Below, piece by piece: positions 7,888 through 17,262 of a stretch of DNA of 64,000 bases; the stretch's first letter is position 1, and the number at the start of each line of letters is the position of its first letter. Where the stretch lies: the NCBI RefSeq assembly GCF_014333615.1, contig NZ_JACSCY010000002.1, forward strand, positions 186,001-250,000, written 5' to 3'. Source of the DNA: Hymenobacter citatus (GTDB lineage: Bacteria; Bacteroidota; Bacteroidia; Cytophagales; Hymenobacteraceae). Under the pieces are notes generated by a model. It did no database searches. It had not been told where the DNA came from and saw nothing but the letters and a program-made list of their open reading frames with translations. The position numbers were made by a program, and so were the translations under genes.

Positions 7888-10659
7888 ATGAAGAATAAAT
7901 ATCTGTTATGCTGGTATACTATATTGGTATGCTGGCTTTTACCTTGGCAATTAATAGCGCAAACGGCTTCATCCAAAGGGCTTATGCTTAGCCTTGCCGA
8001 TGAACCTTTTGAGATACTAGTGCAGAAAGTAGAAGCACAATCGACGTATCACTTTTACTATGATACCACGCAAGTACAGGGACTGCGCATTACGATACAG
8101 GTAGTAGGGCAACCACTGCCTAGTGTGCTGAAGGCAGTATTAAAGGATTCTAAATTATACTTTGCTATTGATGAGCAACATAACGTCTTCATCACAAAAG
8201 GCACTCCTGTCTATACACAATTGCCTGGAGAACAGAGTGCCACTTCGGTGACGACACATATTCTCCCAGTTAAAAAATCCGAAAGGCTGATATCTGACCC
8301 AGATCATTTTAGTGCCTTGGAGCGTCGTCTATACGAAATTGGGAATGGAAATCGGCAGCTAAGCGAGAAAAGTACTATATCGGGATACGTGCGACTTGCA
8401 ACGTCTGGAGAGCCAATTGTGGGCGCTGCTGTGTATGTCGAGCCATCTGGCCTAAGTACAGCTACGGATGCTGAGGGGCGTTATTCGCTAACGCTACCAA
8501 GCACGCGCTACGAATTGTGGGTGAAAGGTATTGGGTTGCGTAGCACCAAACGTCAGATTTTGCTTCGTGCCGATGGCCGCCTGGACATTGTAGTAGACAA
8601 CAACAATACAACCTTACAGGAGGTAATAATTCAAGGGCAACATAACAAGAATGTGACTAGTACACAGATGGGTATTGAGCAGTTGGATATCAAAACCATT
8701 CGTCAGGTGCCCACGGCTCTTGGTGAGGCAGACGTATTGCGGGTCTTGCTTACGTTGCCCGGAGTGAAATCAGTAGGAGAAGGCAGTACAGGTTTGAATG
8801 TGCGCGGCGGCGGCACCGACCAAAACCTAATTCTTTTCAACTCGGCGACTATCTACAATCCTTCCCACTTATTTGGTTTTTTCTCAGCGTTCAATCCCGA
8901 CATAGTTGATAAGGTAGAATTATATAAAGCCGCCATTCCAGCGCAGTTTGGAGGTCGATTATCATCGGTATTGGATATTACCTCCCGCGATGGCAACACG
9001 GAGAAACTCCATGGCACAGGTGGTATAGGGTTGCTCACTAGTCGATTGGCCTTGGAAGGACCCATTGTGAATAAGAAGAATACTTTTTTGGTAGGTGGCC
9101 GCACCACTTATTCAGATTGGCTTCTGAAACAATTGCCGAGTAAAGAATTCAATCGGAGTGCGGCCGCTTTCTATGACGGCAATGTCCAGTTGAAGCACAT
9201 ATTCAATAATCATAATACGCTTACAGGCAGCGCTTATATCAGCCGTGACCGTTTTCGGCTGGCGTCAGATACTGTCTATCGGTATACCAATCAGGCGGCA
9301 AGTTTAAAATGGCAGCACGTTGTGAATGAACGTTTAGCTGGGAATATCACTGGGACATACAGTCGATATTATTATGACATTACCAATCAGAACAACCCGG
9401 CCGTAGCCTCAGCTCTATCTTATAGCTTGCTACAGGCTTCAGTCCAGGCAGATGCTAGCTACTTACTTAGTGATAAGCACACAATTGAATTCGGAGCCGG
9501 TTCTACCCTCTACAACATAGAACCTGGCAGTCTAAAGCCCTTAGGTAATGAATCTTTGATAGCAGGTACGACACTAGCTCATGAAAAAGCTCTGGAAAGT
9601 GCTCTATATGTATCAGATAAAATAACTATAGGGCCGCGTTTATTAGCGACAGTTGGGCTGCGTTACTCATTTTTCAATGCACTAGGACCACGCAACGTAT
9701 ATCGTTATTTATCCGGCGCGGCCCGCTCAGAATCGACTATTATCGACACGGTAGCGTACGGTGCTTCGCAAGTGCTGGCTACTTACCATGGTCCAGAATA
9801 TCGCGTGGCCGCGCGTTATGCATTCAACGACAATTCTTCTGTAAAACTAAGTTATAATCGGACGCGTCAGTACATCCATATGCTGTCAAATACGACAGTC
9901 ATGTCGCCTACCGATGTCTGGAAACTGAGTGATGCTAACGTGCGTCCTCAAGTTGGTGATCAAGCAGCCATTGGTTATTACCGAGACGCTAAACAACACA
10001 CTATTGAAACATCAGTAGAAATATATTATAAGAAATTACATGACGTAGTAGATTATAAAAGCGGCGCTTTGCTATTGCTTAACTCACATATCGAAACAGA
10101 TATTATCAATGCACAGGGTAGAGCGTATGGAGTAGAGTTTTTAGTTCGTAAGCTAACGGGAAAAATTAATGGCTGGTTAAGTTATACCTATTCCCGATCT
10201 TTAATCAGAACTAAAGGGCTGTCGTCAGATGAAATTATTAACCAAGGTAAATACTATCCTAGTAATTTTGATAAGCCGCATGATGTAAGCTTAGTTGGTA
10301 ACTATCGATTCAATAAACGATTTAGTACATCTCTTAATTTTGTCTATAATACTGGAAGACCCATTACATTGCCTTTAGCTAAATATTATGTAAATAATAC
10401 AGTGCGTGTATATTATTCGGAACGCAATGCATATAGAGTCCCCGATTATTATCGTTTCGATATAGCGTTAAATATTGAAGGAAATCATAAAATAACTAAG
10501 TTTTCACATAGCTCATGGAATATAGGTATTTATAATTTGACAGGGCGTAAAAATCCATATTCTATTTATTTCAAATCCGTAGATGGCGTAGTAAAAGGAT
10601 ACAAGTTGTCTATTTTTGGGCGACCTATCCCTACGGTTACATATAATTTTAAGTTCTAA
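7888..10659 (+). CDS. TonB-dependent receptor with N-terminal STN domain
   Basis: 923 residues. Signal peptide 1-25 ending LIAQ. An STN (secretin/TonB short N-terminal) domain covers about 30-105, then a carboxypeptidase-like beta-sandwich at about 163-250 and a plug at about 255-385 (VLRVLLTLPGVKSVGEG, VRGGGTDQNLILFN). A beta-barrel ends in TVTYNFKF. The protein is an energy-coupled outer-membrane importer. STN domains normally touch a FecR-type anti-sigma factor, but no FecR or ECF sigma gene is in the window, so the signalling partner is elsewhere or lost. It is the first gene of a three-gene run (4 bp, then 21 bp gaps) with a DUF4249 lipoprotein and an MG2/plug protein. The coding sequence is strikingly AT-richer than flanking genes, especially after 9.4 kb, suggesting recent acquisition. 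Confidence 0.9.
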   Translation: MKNKYLLCWYTILVCWLLPWQLIAQTASSKGLMLSLADEPFEILVQKVEAQSTYHFYYDTTQVQGLRITIQVVGQPLPSVLKAVLKDSKLYFAIDEQHNVFITKGTPVYTQLPGEQSATSVTTHILPVKKSERLISDPDHFSALERRLYEIGNGNRQLSEKSTISGYVRLATSGEPIVGAAVYVEPSGLSTATDAEGRYSLTLPSTRYELWVKGIGLRSTKRQILLRADGRLDIVVDNNNTTLQEVIIQGQHNKNVTSTQMGIEQLDIKTIRQVPTALGEADVLRVLLTLPGVKSVGEGSTGLNVRGGGTDQNLILFNSATIYNPSHLFGFFSAFNPDIVDKVELYKAAIPAQFGGRLSSVLDITSRDGNTEKLHGTGGIGLLTSRLALEGPIVNKKNTFLVGGRTTYSDWLLKQLPSKEFNRSAAAFYDGNVQLKHIFNNHNTLTGSAYISRDRFRLASDTVYRYTNQAASLKWQHVVNERLAGNITGTYSRYYYDITNQNNPAVASALSYSLLQASVQADASYLLSDKHTIEFGAGSTLYNIEPGSLKPLGNESLIAGTTLAHEKALESALYVSDKITIGPRLLATVGLRYSFFNALGPRNVYRYLSGAARSESTIIDTVAYGASQVLATYHGPEYRVAARYAFNDNSSVKLSYNRTRQYIHMLSNTTVMSPTDVWKLSDANVRPQVGDQAAIGYYRDAKQHTIETSVEIYYKKLHDVVDYKSGALLLLNSHIETDIINAQGRAYGVEFLVRKLTGKINGWLSYTYSRSLIRTKGLSSDEIINQGKYYPSNFDKPHDVSLVGNYRFNKRFSTSLNFVYNTGRPITLPLAKYYVNNTVRVYYSERNAYRVPDYYRFDIALNIEGNHKITKFSHSSWNIGIYNLTGRKNPYSIYFKSVDGVVKGYKLSIFGRPIPTVTYNFKF

Positions 10660-10663
10660 CTAT

Positions 10664-11812
10664 ATGATCTGTATAAGACTATTACTTGGGGGAATAATGC
10701 TACTACTAGCAAGCTGTGTAGAAACATTTGATCCGGAAGTAGCTGCTAGGCAAACGACTCTACTCGTAGTCGATGGTTTCATTAACAGTAGGGGTGTCAC
10801 AACTATTAAGCTTTCGCGCACAGCGAACTTACAGGATACTGCAACAACAGCACTACCGGAAAAATCTGCTACTGTGCAAATAGAAGAGGAACTTGGCCGG
10901 AAAGTACCTTTAGTTGAAACGCTTCCAGGTACTTATACTTCACCAAATCTTACACTAGAGATAGGAAGGAAATACCGCATATGCCTGCGTACAGCAACAC
11001 AAAAGGAATATGTATCGGATTATGTAGCAGCTATTACTACACCTGTTATTGATCATATTTATTGGCGTCCTACGAGGGATGGTGCAGCTATTTATGTCGA
11101 TTCTCACGACGAGCCTACCAATACGCGTTACTATCGGTGGGCTTTTGAAGAAACATGGGAATTTACGTCAGCTTTCAGATCTCTAGTTGAATATAACGTA
11201 GAAGCAGATACAGTCGTGCCTCGTAAGGATAACATCTATAATTGCTGGGCAAGTAGTTATTCATCGTCTATAAATCTAGTTAACACAAATTCGCTTGTTG
11301 AGAATAAAATAGTTAGGCATACCCTAACAACAGTACCATCTAACTCTGTTAAGCTTCGTTTTAAATATAGTGTGCTAGCGAAGCAGTATGCGCAGACTAA
11401 AGAAGAATATGATTATTGGGCTTTATTAAAAAAGAATACCGAAGATATTGGGAGTATATACGGACCATTGCCAGTGCAACTGTCAGGGAATGTGCATGCT
11501 GTGGAGAGTACAGAAGAAGCGGTAATTGGATTCGTTGGAGTATATTCTCAGGAGGAAAAAAGGCTATTTATTGATCGTAGCGAAATCCCGGCTGATTGGG
11601 AACCCGCTGCTGGCTTAGCAGATCGATGCATTGGCCCTGATACGTTGTTGCCCAGAGATAAATATTTGTTTGCATTGCCTAATGTGCGCCCTATTGGTTA
11701 CATTCGGAATGAGAGAAACTATTTTCAGATATTAGCTTATACATACTCTTCAGATATATGTGTTGATTGTCGAAAAACAGGTGCAAATGTTAAACCCTCT
11801 TTTTGGCGTTGA
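10664..11812 (+). CDS. DUF4249 family lipoprotein
   Basis: 382 residues from the ATG at 10664, 4 bp after the receptor stop. An upstream TTG inside the receptor gene is rejected because the signal sequence begins at this ATG. A lipobox LLASC places the lipidated Cys at residue 18. The mature start CVETFDPE and the following LLVVDGFIN are characteristic of DUF4249 proteins, Bacteroidota lipoproteins usually coded next to TonB receptors with a carboxypeptidase-like domain. By analogy with SusD they may act as a surface substrate-capture partner (inference; no function is established to my knowledge). Cys residues near the C-terminus (ICVDCRKTG) could form a disulfide or bind metal. AT-rich like its neighbours. 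Confidence 0.85.
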   Translation: MICIRLLLGGIMLLLASCVETFDPEVAARQTTLLVVDGFINSRGVTTIKLSRTANLQDTATTALPEKSATVQIEEELGRKVPLVETLPGTYTSPNLTLEIGRKYRICLRTATQKEYVSDYVAAITTPVIDHIYWRPTRDGAAIYVDSHDEPTNTRYYRWAFEETWEFTSAFRSLVEYNVEADTVVPRKDNIYNCWASSYSSSINLVNTNSLVENKIVRHTLTTVPSNSVKLRFKYSVLAKQYAQTKEEYDYWALLKKNTEDIGSIYGPLPVQLSGNVHAVESTEEAVIGFVGVYSQEEKRLFIDRSEIPADWEPAAGLADRCIGPDTLLPRDKYLFALPNVRPIGYIRNERNYFQILAYTYSSDICVDCRKTGANVKPSFWR

Positions 11813-11833
11813 TATTTGCCCTATTGAGAAACT

Positions 11834-14248
11834 ATGATAGGATACATTGAAAAGTATTTCTGCAACTATAGTAGCAGTGTTCTAGCGATTTTGGTAATGC
11901 TAGTTTTGCATGCTCAGCATAGTATCGCGCAAACACCCGGCGAGCAGCTATTAAATTATAATAAACGTGCGCTGACTGAGAAAATATACTTGCACACTGA
12001 TCGAAATACATACCTCAGTGGCGATGTTATATGGTTTAAGCTATATATAGTTGATGGTACGAATCACCAGCCATTGAATTTGAGTCGGGTAGCGTATGTG
12101 GAGGTCCTGAATGATGCCGATCAGCCAGTAATACGGGGTAAAATTGCAGTGAATAAGGGGCATGGGAATGGTTCGTTTACTTTGCCTTATCCTACTATTT
12201 CGGGGCGTTATAGAGTCAGAGCCTATACCAGCTGGATGAAGAACTTCAGTGCCGATTACTACTTCCATACAGCCATCGATGTGATAAATCCAGCAGAAGC
12301 AGTGTCTCATGTTGCAACTGCCTCGGCTGCTAGTGCATACGATGTGCAGTTTTTTCCCGAAGGCGGTAGCTTGGTACAGGGTATAACCAGTAAAGTAGCT
12401 TTCAAGCTAACCGACCAATGGGGACGCGGTGTGACAGGCAAAGGAGAAATTCTAAATCAGCAAGGGAAGAGAGTTGCAACGTTTGAGTCGCAACACCTAG
12501 GAATGGGCTTTTTTGAATTGACTCCAGCCAGTACACAAGACCTGTATACGGCTGTAGTACAGATAGGTAGCATACGCATTAGAAAAGAATTGCCAGCTGC
12601 CCAAGCCCAGGGAATTGCTCTGCGGTTGATAGATGAATCGCCTACCCAACTCCGCATGGTAGTGCAAACGGGGAATACAGAATTGGTTGAGCCAGTTCTA
12701 CTGCTGCAACATACACGGCAGCACCCACCTACGCTGACTAGCGGACAACTAGTGAATGGGCAAGCTGAATTTTGGGTAGACAAGCAGAAGCTGCCCGAAG
12801 GTATCTCGCATTTTACCGTGTTCAATGCCGCTGCACAACCGGTTTGTGAGAGGTTGTACTTTAAGGCGCCGCAACACACGCTTCGGCTTAAAGCGGCAAC
12901 TACCACCCGCGTTTATGGTAGCCGGCAACGAGTAATAGTAGATATTCATACAACAGCACCAGCAGGCCAGTCAGAACCCGCAAATGTCTCGATAGCCGCA
13001 TATCGGGTTGATTCTTTAACGAGCGGTAATCCCACGGCGTCTATTGACAATTATCTGTGGTTGACTTCCGATCTTAGAGGCTGGATAGAACAGCCGGAGT
13101 ATTATTTTACAGGTACCACTGCTGCTACTGCAGCTGCCGACAACCTCATGCTAACTCAGGGCTGGAGCCGTTTTACGTGGCAAGATGTACCAACCAGCTC
13201 AAAGCCAACAGTAGTATACTTGCCCGAACAAACTGGGCATCTGCTACAGGGAACCGTACTGAAGCGTGGCACCGACGAACCTAGCTCGAATATCACAGTT
13301 TATCTGGCCAGTCCTGATAAAGTAAAACGACTCTACAATAGCGTTAGTAAGATAGACGGCTCGGTATTATTCGAGATGGAAGACTTTTATGGACCTCGAG
13401 AGGTAGTAGTGCAACCCAATAATAGTGTAGACAGCACTTATTATGTTGTGCTAAAGGATCCATTCTCGCTGCAGTATAGTACAAACTACTCGGCCAAAAG
13501 GGTGAGTTTAACGCCAAGAATGATCGATTTGCGTCGAGACTATGTAGCACAACAGGTAACAGCAGCTTTGCCCTTAGTTTCTCAAATACATTATCGTTGG
13601 CCAGAAATTGATAGCACTGCATTTTACGGGAAACCGGACCATTCGTATCAGTTAGACAAGTACGTACGCTTCAAAACGATGGAGGAAGTGATGCGAGAGT
13701 ACATACGGGGCGTACAGGTACGCAATCGTAAAGGCAAGTTCCGTTATATGTTATATAATCACGTAGATAACACCTTGTTCAAAGAGAATCCGTTGGTGAT
13801 AGTGGATGGTGTGCCAATGTTTGACCTGAATGCAGTAATAGCTATTGATCCATTGAAAATAAAACAAATAGATGTGGTTACTGCTCGTTACTTTCAAGGC
13901 AATACTGCCTACAATGGTATTGTAAGTTACTCCACGTATCAGGGCGATTTGCAAGGCGTAGCCCTTGATGCTCATGCCCTGTTGCAGACCTACGACGGTC
14001 TACAATATCAACGGGAGTTCTACTCTCCTCGCTATGATACGAACCAAACTAAGCAGAGTCGCCTACCCGATTTTCGAAACCTACTATACTGGAATCCGGA
14101 GGTAGTAACTGGTTCTGATGGTAAGCAGGAAGTGGAATTCTATACTTCGGACCAGCCCGGTACCTACCGTGTGGTGGTGCAAGGTCTTTCCACCAACGGC
14201 CTTGCTGGCAGCACCAGCTACACATTTGAAGTGAAAAAACCTTTGTAG
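11834..14248 (+). CDS. MG2 / TonB-plug-like secreted protein of the DUF4249 operon
   Basis: 804 residues. Signal peptide 1-33 ending HSIAQ. An alpha-2-macroglobulin-type MG2 domain covers about 45-150 (EKIYLHTDRNTYLSGDVIWFK, RYRVRAYTSW). A long middle of beta-rich repeats follows. Around 615-700 comes a stretch resembling a TonB plug (NPLVIVDGVPMFD, DPLKIKQIDVVT). The last 60 residues form a macroglobulin-like sandwich (LLYWNPEVV, FYTSDQPGTYRVVVQG). There is no barrel, so this is not a receptor itself. Proteins of this build are common in Bacteroidota and annotated only by domain. Third gene of the operon and followed at once by a strong terminator. It may present or process the ligand for the receptor (speculative). 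Confidence 0.82.
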   Translation: MIGYIEKYFCNYSSSVLAILVMLVLHAQHSIAQTPGEQLLNYNKRALTEKIYLHTDRNTYLSGDVIWFKLYIVDGTNHQPLNLSRVAYVEVLNDADQPVIRGKIAVNKGHGNGSFTLPYPTISGRYRVRAYTSWMKNFSADYYFHTAIDVINPAEAVSHVATASAASAYDVQFFPEGGSLVQGITSKVAFKLTDQWGRGVTGKGEILNQQGKRVATFESQHLGMGFFELTPASTQDLYTAVVQIGSIRIRKELPAAQAQGIALRLIDESPTQLRMVVQTGNTELVEPVLLLQHTRQHPPTLTSGQLVNGQAEFWVDKQKLPEGISHFTVFNAAAQPVCERLYFKAPQHTLRLKAATTTRVYGSRQRVIVDIHTTAPAGQSEPANVSIAAYRVDSLTSGNPTASIDNYLWLTSDLRGWIEQPEYYFTGTTAATAAADNLMLTQGWSRFTWQDVPTSSKPTVVYLPEQTGHLLQGTVLKRGTDEPSSNITVYLASPDKVKRLYNSVSKIDGSVLFEMEDFYGPREVVVQPNNSVDSTYYVVLKDPFSLQYSTNYSAKRVSLTPRMIDLRRDYVAQQVTAALPLVSQIHYRWPEIDSTAFYGKPDHSYQLDKYVRFKTMEEVMREYIRGVQVRNRKGKFRYMLYNHVDNTLFKENPLVIVDGVPMFDLNAVIAIDPLKIKQIDVVTARYFQGNTAYNGIVSYSTYQGDLQGVALDAHALLQTYDGLQYQREFYSPRYDTNQTKQSRLPDFRNLLYWNPEVVTGSDGKQEVEFYTSDQPGTYRVVVQGLSTNGLAGSTSYTFEVKKPL

Positions 14249-14271
14249 ACGCAAGGAGAAAACCAACCAAA

Positions 14272-14305
14272 GAAAAGGCCCGATACGACTGTATCGGGCC
14301 TTTTC
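14272..14305 (+). terminator. Intrinsic terminator of the TonB/DUF4249 operon
   Basis: A 15-bp stem (GAAAAGGCCCGATAC pairing with GTATCGGGCCTTTTC) with a 4-nt loop ends in a T-rich tail, 24 bp after the operon's last stop. The A-tract before the stem also lets it work for the convergent LLM gene. Confidence 0.85.
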
Positions 14306-14328
14306 TTACAACCGAAGGGACGAAAAAG

Positions 14329-15375
14329 CTAGACCAATGTTGGTTGAACTGCCGTAGATGGCTGCAACGCGAATGCCTCGGCCAGCAGCTCGTAGGACCG
14401 GAGCCGGTCCTGGAAATCGTAGGTGATGGTGACGGCAATGATTTCCTCTACACCGTATTCAGCCGCCAGCTTTTCCAGCTGCATTTTCACTTGCAGGGGC
14501 GTGCCGCTCACCATGCGCTGGCGGTTGTACTCCAGACGGGCACGCTGGGCAGAGGCCAGCGGATAGTCGCGCACGGTGGCGTAGGGTGGAATGGGGCCGC
14601 GCATGCCGGTTTCGAGCAAAGTCATTTGCAGGGCCAGGGTGTCTTCCAGTTCCTGCGCCTTTTCCTCCGTATCAGCACACAGCACAAAAATGGCCATGCT
14701 AGCTTCGGGCCGAGGTAGGCGCGTGGATGGCCGGAATTTCTCGCGGTACTGCTGCACCGCCTCGGGGCCGCCGTGGGGGTTGATAAAGTGCGCGAAGGTG
14801 AAGGCCATGCCTAGGTAGGCCGCAAACAGCCCGCTTTGCCCACTGCTGCTCAACAGCCACAGCTCGGGTACAGTGTCAATCAGCGGGGCGGCTTTAATTT
14901 TGGTTTGGATAGTTTCTGGGTCGGCGCGGTCGGTGAGGTAGCGGTCCAGGTCCATGAGCTGCTCGATGAAGTCCTGCTCGCTGAACTGATTGCTGGGGTT
15001 GAGTACCTGCGCCGTGAGGCGGTCGGCGCCGGGTGCCCGGCCAATGCCCAGGTCGATGCGGTTGGGAAACAGGCCTTCGAGCAGGCGGAAGTTTTCGGCT
15101 ACCTTCAGGGCCGAGTAATGCGGCAGCATCACCCCACCCGAGCCAATGCGGATGTGCTGGGTCTGCCCCGCTAAATGGGCCATTAACACCTCCGGCGTAG
15201 TGCCGGCCAGCGACTCGGAGTTGTGGTGCTCCGACACCCAGAAGCGGGTGTAGCCCAGGGCCTCGGCGTGCTGGGCCAGCTGCACGGTTTCCAGCAGGGC
15301 CTGCCGCGCCGTGCCGCCCTGCCTAACTGGCGACTGGTCGAGCACACTCAGGCGGATAGAAGAAGGAGTTTTCAT
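14329..15375 (-). CDS. LLM-class flavin-dependent oxidoreductase
   Basis: 348 residues with the bacterial-luciferase TIM-barrel pattern: LSVLDQSPV at the start, FWVSEHHNSESLAGTTPEV, RIGSGGVMLPHYSALKVAEN and the LGIGRAPG loop that holds FMN phosphate. The MsnO8-like group of LLM enzymes starts in this way. It is cytosolic, using reduced flavin to mono-oxygenate a small molecule; the substrate cannot be read from sequence. It is transcribed in the same direction as the drug exporter upstream but separated from it by a long inverted repeat, so co-transcription is doubtful. Confidence 0.87.
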   Translation of the reverse strand: MKTPSSIRLSVLDQSPVRQGGTARQALLETVQLAQHAEALGYTRFWVSEHHNSESLAGTTPEVLMAHLAGQTQHIRIGSGGVMLPHYSALKVAENFRLLEGLFPNRIDLGIGRAPGADRLTAQVLNPSNQFSEQDFIEQLMDLDRYLTDRADPETIQTKIKAAPLIDTVPELWLLSSSGQSGLFAAYLGMAFTFAHFINPHGGPEAVQQYREKFRPSTRLPRPEASMAIFVLCADTEEKAQELEDTLALQMTLLETGMRGPIPPYATVRDYPLASAQRARLEYNRQRMVSGTPLQVKMQLEKLAAEYGVEEIIAVTITYDFQDRLRSYELLAEAFALQPSTAVQPTLV

Positions 15376-15397
15376 GAGTAGTTTGCCAAGTATAACA

Positions 15398-15489
15398 CGT
15401 CATTTCGACCAGCGGGAGAAATCTCGCGTGCTGATGTGAGACACTGAAATTACTGCCAAGCGAGGTTTCTCCCGCTGGTCGAAATGACG
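15398..15489. repeat. GTCATTTCGACC-type inverted repeat
   Basis: Two 30-bp arms (15398-15427 and 15460-15489) with one mismatch begin CGTCATTTCGACCAGCGGG. It lies between two minus-strand genes. It shares the GTCAT ends, and the GAGAAATCTCGCGTGCTGA stretch in its left half, with repeats at 38.8 and 39.0 kb. Confidence 0.85.
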
Positions 15490-15513
15490 AACTGTATGAA
15501 TTAACAGCCATCC

Positions 15514-17124
15514 CTACCCAAAGTTCTGCTCGGCTATAGCAGGCTCGCCTACCTCGTTGGTTTTGCGCAATGGGCGTTCGGGCACAAACCACGTGGCCGC
15601 CCAGCCCAGCGACGCCAGCACAATCACCACCAGATACACTCGGTGAATGGCCTTAGAAAACGCGTGGCGCACGGCGGGCGTGGGGCCGGCCGCGCTGGGC
15701 GCCGCCGCTAGCTCGGGCGAGAGGGTAGGACTATCGGAGGTAGTGGCGGCGGTGCGCGAAGCGGCACCGGCCGTAGCTTGAGCGGCGGCGGGTAGGGACT
15801 GAGCCAGCGTGAGCGTGAGCACCGTACCCAGCAGCGCCGTGGTAATGGCCCCGCCAATCTGCCGGAAAAACTGGCTGGCGGAAGTAGCCTGACCCATCAG
15901 CGGCTGCTCTACGGCATTCTGAATGGCCAGCGTATACAGCGGCATGGTAGGCCCCAACCCCAGGCCGCAAATGGCCAGATACACTAGCACGCGCGTGTAA
16001 GAAACGCCTTCGGGCATGGTAGCCAGCAGGCTCAGGCCTGTGAGCAATACCACGCCGCCGCCCAGCATCCAGCGCTTGTAGTGCCCAAAGCGCGACACCA
16101 TCTGCCCGGCCACCACCGAGCCCGTTACAACCCCCAACGACTGCGGAATCAGGCTAATACCGGCCTTGGTGGCCGATACGCCCATCACATTCACCATAAA
16201 GAGCGGTACAAAAATGACGAGCCCCAGAAACGCCCCGCCCAACAGAAAAATAGCCACGTTGGCCGCCCGGAACACCGGGTTCTCAAATAGGCTAAAGGCC
16301 AAGATGGGATTGTCGGAGCGGAGGGAACGGAGCACGAACAGCACCAGCGATACGGCCGCTCCCACTAGTAGCCCCAGCGTGAGCGGGGAGGTCCAGGGGT
16401 AGGTGGCCTTGTTGAGCTGCAGGGCTACCACCAGCGGCACCAGCCCCACTAGCAGCAGCAGAGCCGCCAGGTAGTCGAGGCGGCGGCCGGTTTCCTGCGG
16501 GGCCAGCTTGGGCATGTAGGTGAGGATAAACCACAGGGCCAGCGCACCCAGCGGCAGGTTCACGTAGAATACCAGCCGCCAGCCCGCCACACCCGGAATC
16601 CAGCCGGTGCCGTGGTCGGTCAGCAACCCGCCCAAAAACGGCCCCAGCACCGACGACGTGCCGAACACCGCTCCTGTAAAGCCTTGGTATTTGCCCCGCT
16701 CGGCAGGCGGAAACAGATCAGCAATGATGATGAAGGCCAGCGCAAACAGCCCCGCGCCGCCCAGCCCCTGGATGCCCCGAAAAATGACCAGCTGGTTCAT
16801 GCCGTCGCCCAGCAGGGGTAGGGGGCCAAACTCGCCCGCCAGCCCGCACAGTGCCGAGCCGATCAAGAAAATAATGACCACCGTAATTTCCAGTGTGCGC
16901 CGCGGGTACATATCGGCCAGCTTGCCGTAGATGGGTACCAGGGCAGTGCTGGCCACCAGGTAGGCCGTGGCCACCCATGTGAAGCGGTCGAGGCCGTTGA
17001 GGTCGGCCACAATGCGGGGTAGGGCGGTGGAAACGATGGTTTGGTCGAGCGCGCCCAGAAACATGGCCAGCAGCACGCCGGCCAGCGTCAGGAGTTTTTC
17101 GCGGTGGGAGAGGGTCTCCGTCAT
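15514..17124 (-). CDS. DHA2-type (EmrB/QacA) MFS drug exporter
   Basis: 536 residues with 14 predicted membrane helices. Helix 1 carries LGALDQTIVSTALPRIVADL, the motif D1 signature of 14-TM multidrug exporters. Motif A follows as KLADMYPRR, and motif C as the GAVFGTSSVLGPFLGG stretch in helix 5. A long periplasmic Ala/Pro/Thr-rich loop precedes the last helix. It exports drugs or toxic compounds by proton antiport at the inner membrane. No TetR or MarR-type regulator or membrane-fusion partner is adjacent, so it probably works alone or with unlinked parts. Confidence 0.92.
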   Translation of the reverse strand: MTETLSHREKLLTLAGVLLAMFLGALDQTIVSTALPRIVADLNGLDRFTWVATAYLVASTALVPIYGKLADMYPRRTLEITVVIIFLIGSALCGLAGEFGPLPLLGDGMNQLVIFRGIQGLGGAGLFALAFIIIADLFPPAERGKYQGFTGAVFGTSSVLGPFLGGLLTDHGTGWIPGVAGWRLVFYVNLPLGALALWFILTYMPKLAPQETGRRLDYLAALLLLVGLVPLVVALQLNKATYPWTSPLTLGLLVGAAVSLVLFVLRSLRSDNPILAFSLFENPVFRAANVAIFLLGGAFLGLVIFVPLFMVNVMGVSATKAGISLIPQSLGVVTGSVVAGQMVSRFGHYKRWMLGGGVVLLTGLSLLATMPEGVSYTRVLVYLAICGLGLGPTMPLYTLAIQNAVEQPLMGQATSASQFFRQIGGAITTALLGTVLTLTLAQSLPAAAQATAGAASRTAATTSDSPTLSPELAAAPSAAGPTPAVRHAFSKAIHRVYLVVIVLASLGWAATWFVPERPLRKTNEVGEPAIAEQNFG

Positions 17125-17262
17125 ACGGGGGAGGGTAGGATTCCCGCAGAGGTACGCGCCCGGTGCGTGGAGGTTGGATGGACTAGCTGTTAGCCTTCGT
17201 TCTGAAAAGCTATTCGCTCATAGCCACTAGCTAACAGCTAAATCAACTCTATCTTCGCCCGC

